A stretch of DNA of 64,000 nt from Bog-473 sp963726135. GTDB lineage: Bacteria; Actinomycetota; Acidimicrobiia; Acidimicrobiales; RAAP-2. Of the stretch, positions 62,509-64,000 are shown piece after piece. Positions within the stretch are counted from its first letter, which is position 1, and each line of letters begins with the position of its first letter. The notes under the pieces are model-generated. The model was not told where the DNA came from. It made no database searches and saw only the letters and a program-made list of their open reading frames with translations. The DNA is taken from positions 1,922,001 to 1,986,000 of the forward strand of contig CAVSBE010000008.1 in NCBI GenBank assembly GCA_963726135.1, given 5' to 3'. The position numbers and the translations under genes are program-made.

Positions 62509-63795
62509 CTATGTGCCGGCGGACCGGCTGCGCGGAACGTCGCGGAACGGGACGTCGCGGTCCAGCGTGCGCTCGCGTGGCATGGAGAGCACCCGCTCGC
62601 TGATCACGTTGCGCGCCATCTCCACCGTTCCGCCTCCGATGCTCCCCGCCTGGCGCATGAGGAAGTTGGTCGCACTCATGGAGGCGGCGCTGTCGTCCGT
62701 CCATGCCGCCCCCGAGACGCCGGCTGCCTCGAAGGCGAGCGTGGCGATGCGGGCCTGCATGGTGCCTTTGAACAGCCGGCCCACCGCTGCCACCTGATCG
62801 GACATGCGTCCCGACCGGATCGTCTCGCTCACCCGCTTCATCAGTTCCTGGCCGACCAGTTCGAGCATGCGCGCCTCTCCGACCAGCTCGCGGACTGCCG
62901 GGTCGTCCATGCGGCCGAGCTCGCGGGCGATGCCCAGCACCGCAGCGGTGTCGCTTCTGCCGTGGGTCGTCCCCGCCGGCTCGGTGACGTACGACGACGT
63001 GTACAGCATGCGCTCGTGGAACATCCACCGGGTCCCCACCGTCCAACCGTCGTCGACGTCGCCGACCCGGTCGGAGTCGGGGACGATCACATCGGTCATG
63101 AATTCCTGGCAGAACTCCCGCGAACCGTTGAGCATCTCAATCCGGTGCACCTCGACACCGGGTTGGTGGATCGGCAGCATGAACACGGTGAGCCCGCGGT
63201 GCTTCGGAACGTCCCAGTTGGTCCGCGCCAGGCACAGGCCCCAGTCGGACCACCAGGCACCAGAGGTCCACACCTTCGACCCGTTCAACACCCACTGGTC
63301 CCCGTCGCGCACGGCCGTGGTCAGGGCGCCGGCGACATCCGAACCACCGCTCGGCTCGGACAGGAACTGCATCCAGAGCTCCTCGCCCCGCAGGATGGCG
63401 GGGAGGTGCCGGACCTTCTGCTCCTCGGTGCCGAAGTCGAGGAGGACGGTCGCGCACGGCGACAGAGTCGGCACCTGCAGCCGGGCCGGATACTCGTGAC
63501 CCGCGAGCTCCTCGTTCAGCACCCTCTGGTGCGCCGGCGTCAGGCCCTGGCCGCCGTAGGCACGCGGGAAGCAGATTCCCGCCAGGCCGGCGTCGAAGAG
63601 CATGCGCTGTATCTCCCGCTCGCGTGCGATGCCGGCCAGCTCGGACTCCTCGTCCCCCGTCCCGTGCCAGATCACGTGGTCCGGCGCGACCTGCCGAAGG
63701 TTGGCCCGGATGAAGTCCCGCGCCCGGTGCCGGAAGCTTTCGAGGTCCTCCACCTCGTCGGTGCCCTCCACCCGCTCGGTCCGCAACGCGCTCAC
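62509..63795 (-). CDS. Acyl-CoA dehydrogenase, larger subunit of a pair
   Basis: A 428-residue, unbroken dehydrogenase: AGICFPRAYGGQGLTPAHQRVL, LWMQFLSEPSGGSDVAGALTTA (FAD site), WVLNGSKVWTSGAWWSDWG, IEMLNGSREFCQEFMTDV, and GSIGGGTVEMARNVISERVL (FAD-adenine contact). The long N-terminal helix block and DDGWTVGTRWMFHER are typical of FadE28/29- or FadE26/27-like enzymes. GTG 63795 overlaps the stop of the partner gene as GTGA. Confidence 0.92.
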   Translation of the reverse strand: MSALRTERVEGTDEVEDLESFRHRARDFIRANLRQVAPDHVIWHGTGDEESELAGIAREREIQRMLFDAGLAGICFPRAYGGQGLTPAHQRVLNEELAGHEYPARLQVPTLSPCATVLLDFGTEEQKVRHLPAILRGEELWMQFLSEPSGGSDVAGALTTAVRDGDQWVLNGSKVWTSGAWWSDWGLCLARTNWDVPKHRGLTVFMLPIHQPGVEVHRIEMLNGSREFCQEFMTDVIVPDSDRVGDVDDGWTVGTRWMFHERMLYTSSYVTEPAGTTHGRSDTAAVLGIARELGRMDDPAVRELVGEARMLELVGQELMKRVSETIRSGRMSDQVAAVGRLFKGTMQARIATLAFEAAGVSGAAWTDDSAASMSATNFLMRQAGSIGGGTVEMARNVISERVLSMPRERTLDRDVPFRDVPRSRSAGT

Positions 63796-64000
63796 GCCGC
63801 CTCCCCATCGCGATCGCCCAGCATCGCCGCGAGGCGCTGGCGATGCTCGGCCGGCGTCCCGGCCAAGGCGCGGTCAACCGCGAATCGCCGCAGGTACAGG
63901 TGGAGGTCGTGCTCGAAGGTGACGCCGATGCCCCCGTGCATCTGCACGCAGTCCTGCAAGAGCTCGGTGCCGTACTGGCCGATGTACGCCTTGGCGGCGC
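63792..64000 (-). CDS. Acyl-CoA dehydrogenase, partner subunit, 5' end outside window
   Basis: The visible 68 C-terminal residues read AAKAYIGQYGTELLQDCVQMHGGIGVTFEHD and LHLYLRRFAVDRALAG (in parts), ending GDRDGEAA. QMHGGIGVTFEHDLHLY is the hallmark of the dehydrogenase C-terminal domain. It is probably the second subunit of a heteromeric enzyme with the 62509 protein, since the genes overlap by 4 bases. Confidence 0.88.
   Translation of the reverse strand, partial: AAKAYIGQYGTELLQDCVQMHGGIGVTFEHDLHLYLRRFAVDRALAGTPAEHRQRLAAMLGDRDGEAA

Overview
The window is very GC-rich, uses many GTG (and some TTG) starts, and packs genes tightly, often with 4-base GTGA or ATGA stop/start overlaps. It encodes F420-type LLM oxidoreductases, mycothiol-type DinB/MDMPI proteins, cytochromes P450 with a small 3Fe-4S-type ferredoxin, and many acyl-CoA dehydrogenases, CoA-transferases and acyl-CoA ligases. 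This points to an actinobacterium with a large lipid, steroid or alicyclic-acid catabolic repertoire. The class (perhaps Acidimicrobiia or a mycobacterial relative) is inference. I saw no rRNA, tRNA, CRISPR, transposase or phage genes.

Layout. 1-1822 (-): MDMPI protein, a 31-codon ORF, a PqqD-like protein and a 2-oxoglutarate oxygenase cut by the window edge. 1892-4188: FMN reductase divergent from an arsR-SRPBCC-MDMPI operon. 4522-8907: LLM oxidoreductase, Ohr, enoyl-CoA hydratase, alpha/beta hydrolase and an orphan solute-binding protein. 8927-14896 (-): one long operon (SDR, TauD-like oxygenase, amidohydrolase, ferredoxin, P450, SDR, TetR), divergent from an LLM oxidoreductase. 16092-25253: TetR; an NTF2-like protein with two acyl-CoA dehydrogenases; ALDH with a flavin/2Fe-2S reductase; a Rieske oxygenase with a small partner protein; a second P450. 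25404-29615: CitE-like lyase, CoA-transferase and NtaA-like monooxygenase, divergent from a GntR regulator. 29637-42059: acyl-CoA ligases, dehydrogenases, hydratase, CoA-transferase, ADH, CMD and VOC proteins. 42095-44699: a two-subunit B12 acyl-CoA mutase that looks more like isobutyryl- than methylmalonyl-CoA mutase, with a MarR gene upstream. 44859-48539: SDR, DUF427, thioesterase, DUF427, hydratase. 48600-53649 (-): complete branched-chain-amino-acid-type ABC importer with a fused LivH-LivM permease. 53926-58964 (-): hydratase, two amidohydrolases and an MmsA-like dehydrogenase. 59159-64000: a DUF35-thiolase fusion, TetR, alpha/beta hydrolase and a third acyl-CoA dehydrogenase pair.

How it fits together (inference): uptake through the ABC system; oxygenation by P450s, Rieske and flavin monooxygenases; oxidation by SDR, ADH and ALDH; CoA activation by ligases or CoA-transferases; beta-oxidation by heteromeric dehydrogenases and hydratases; retro-aldol or CitE-type cleavage; and entry of branched short acyl-CoAs through the B12 mutase and MmsA. 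A recurring CGACGTCRA palindrome at five promoters may mark a shared regulon.

Caution: about twenty genes carry one or more single-base reading-frame breaks while the protein continues perfectly in another frame. The worst are at 29.6-38.3 kb. This looks like residual indel error in a long-read or draft assembly rather than mass pseudogenisation. I therefore give gene extents across the breaks and say where they lie.
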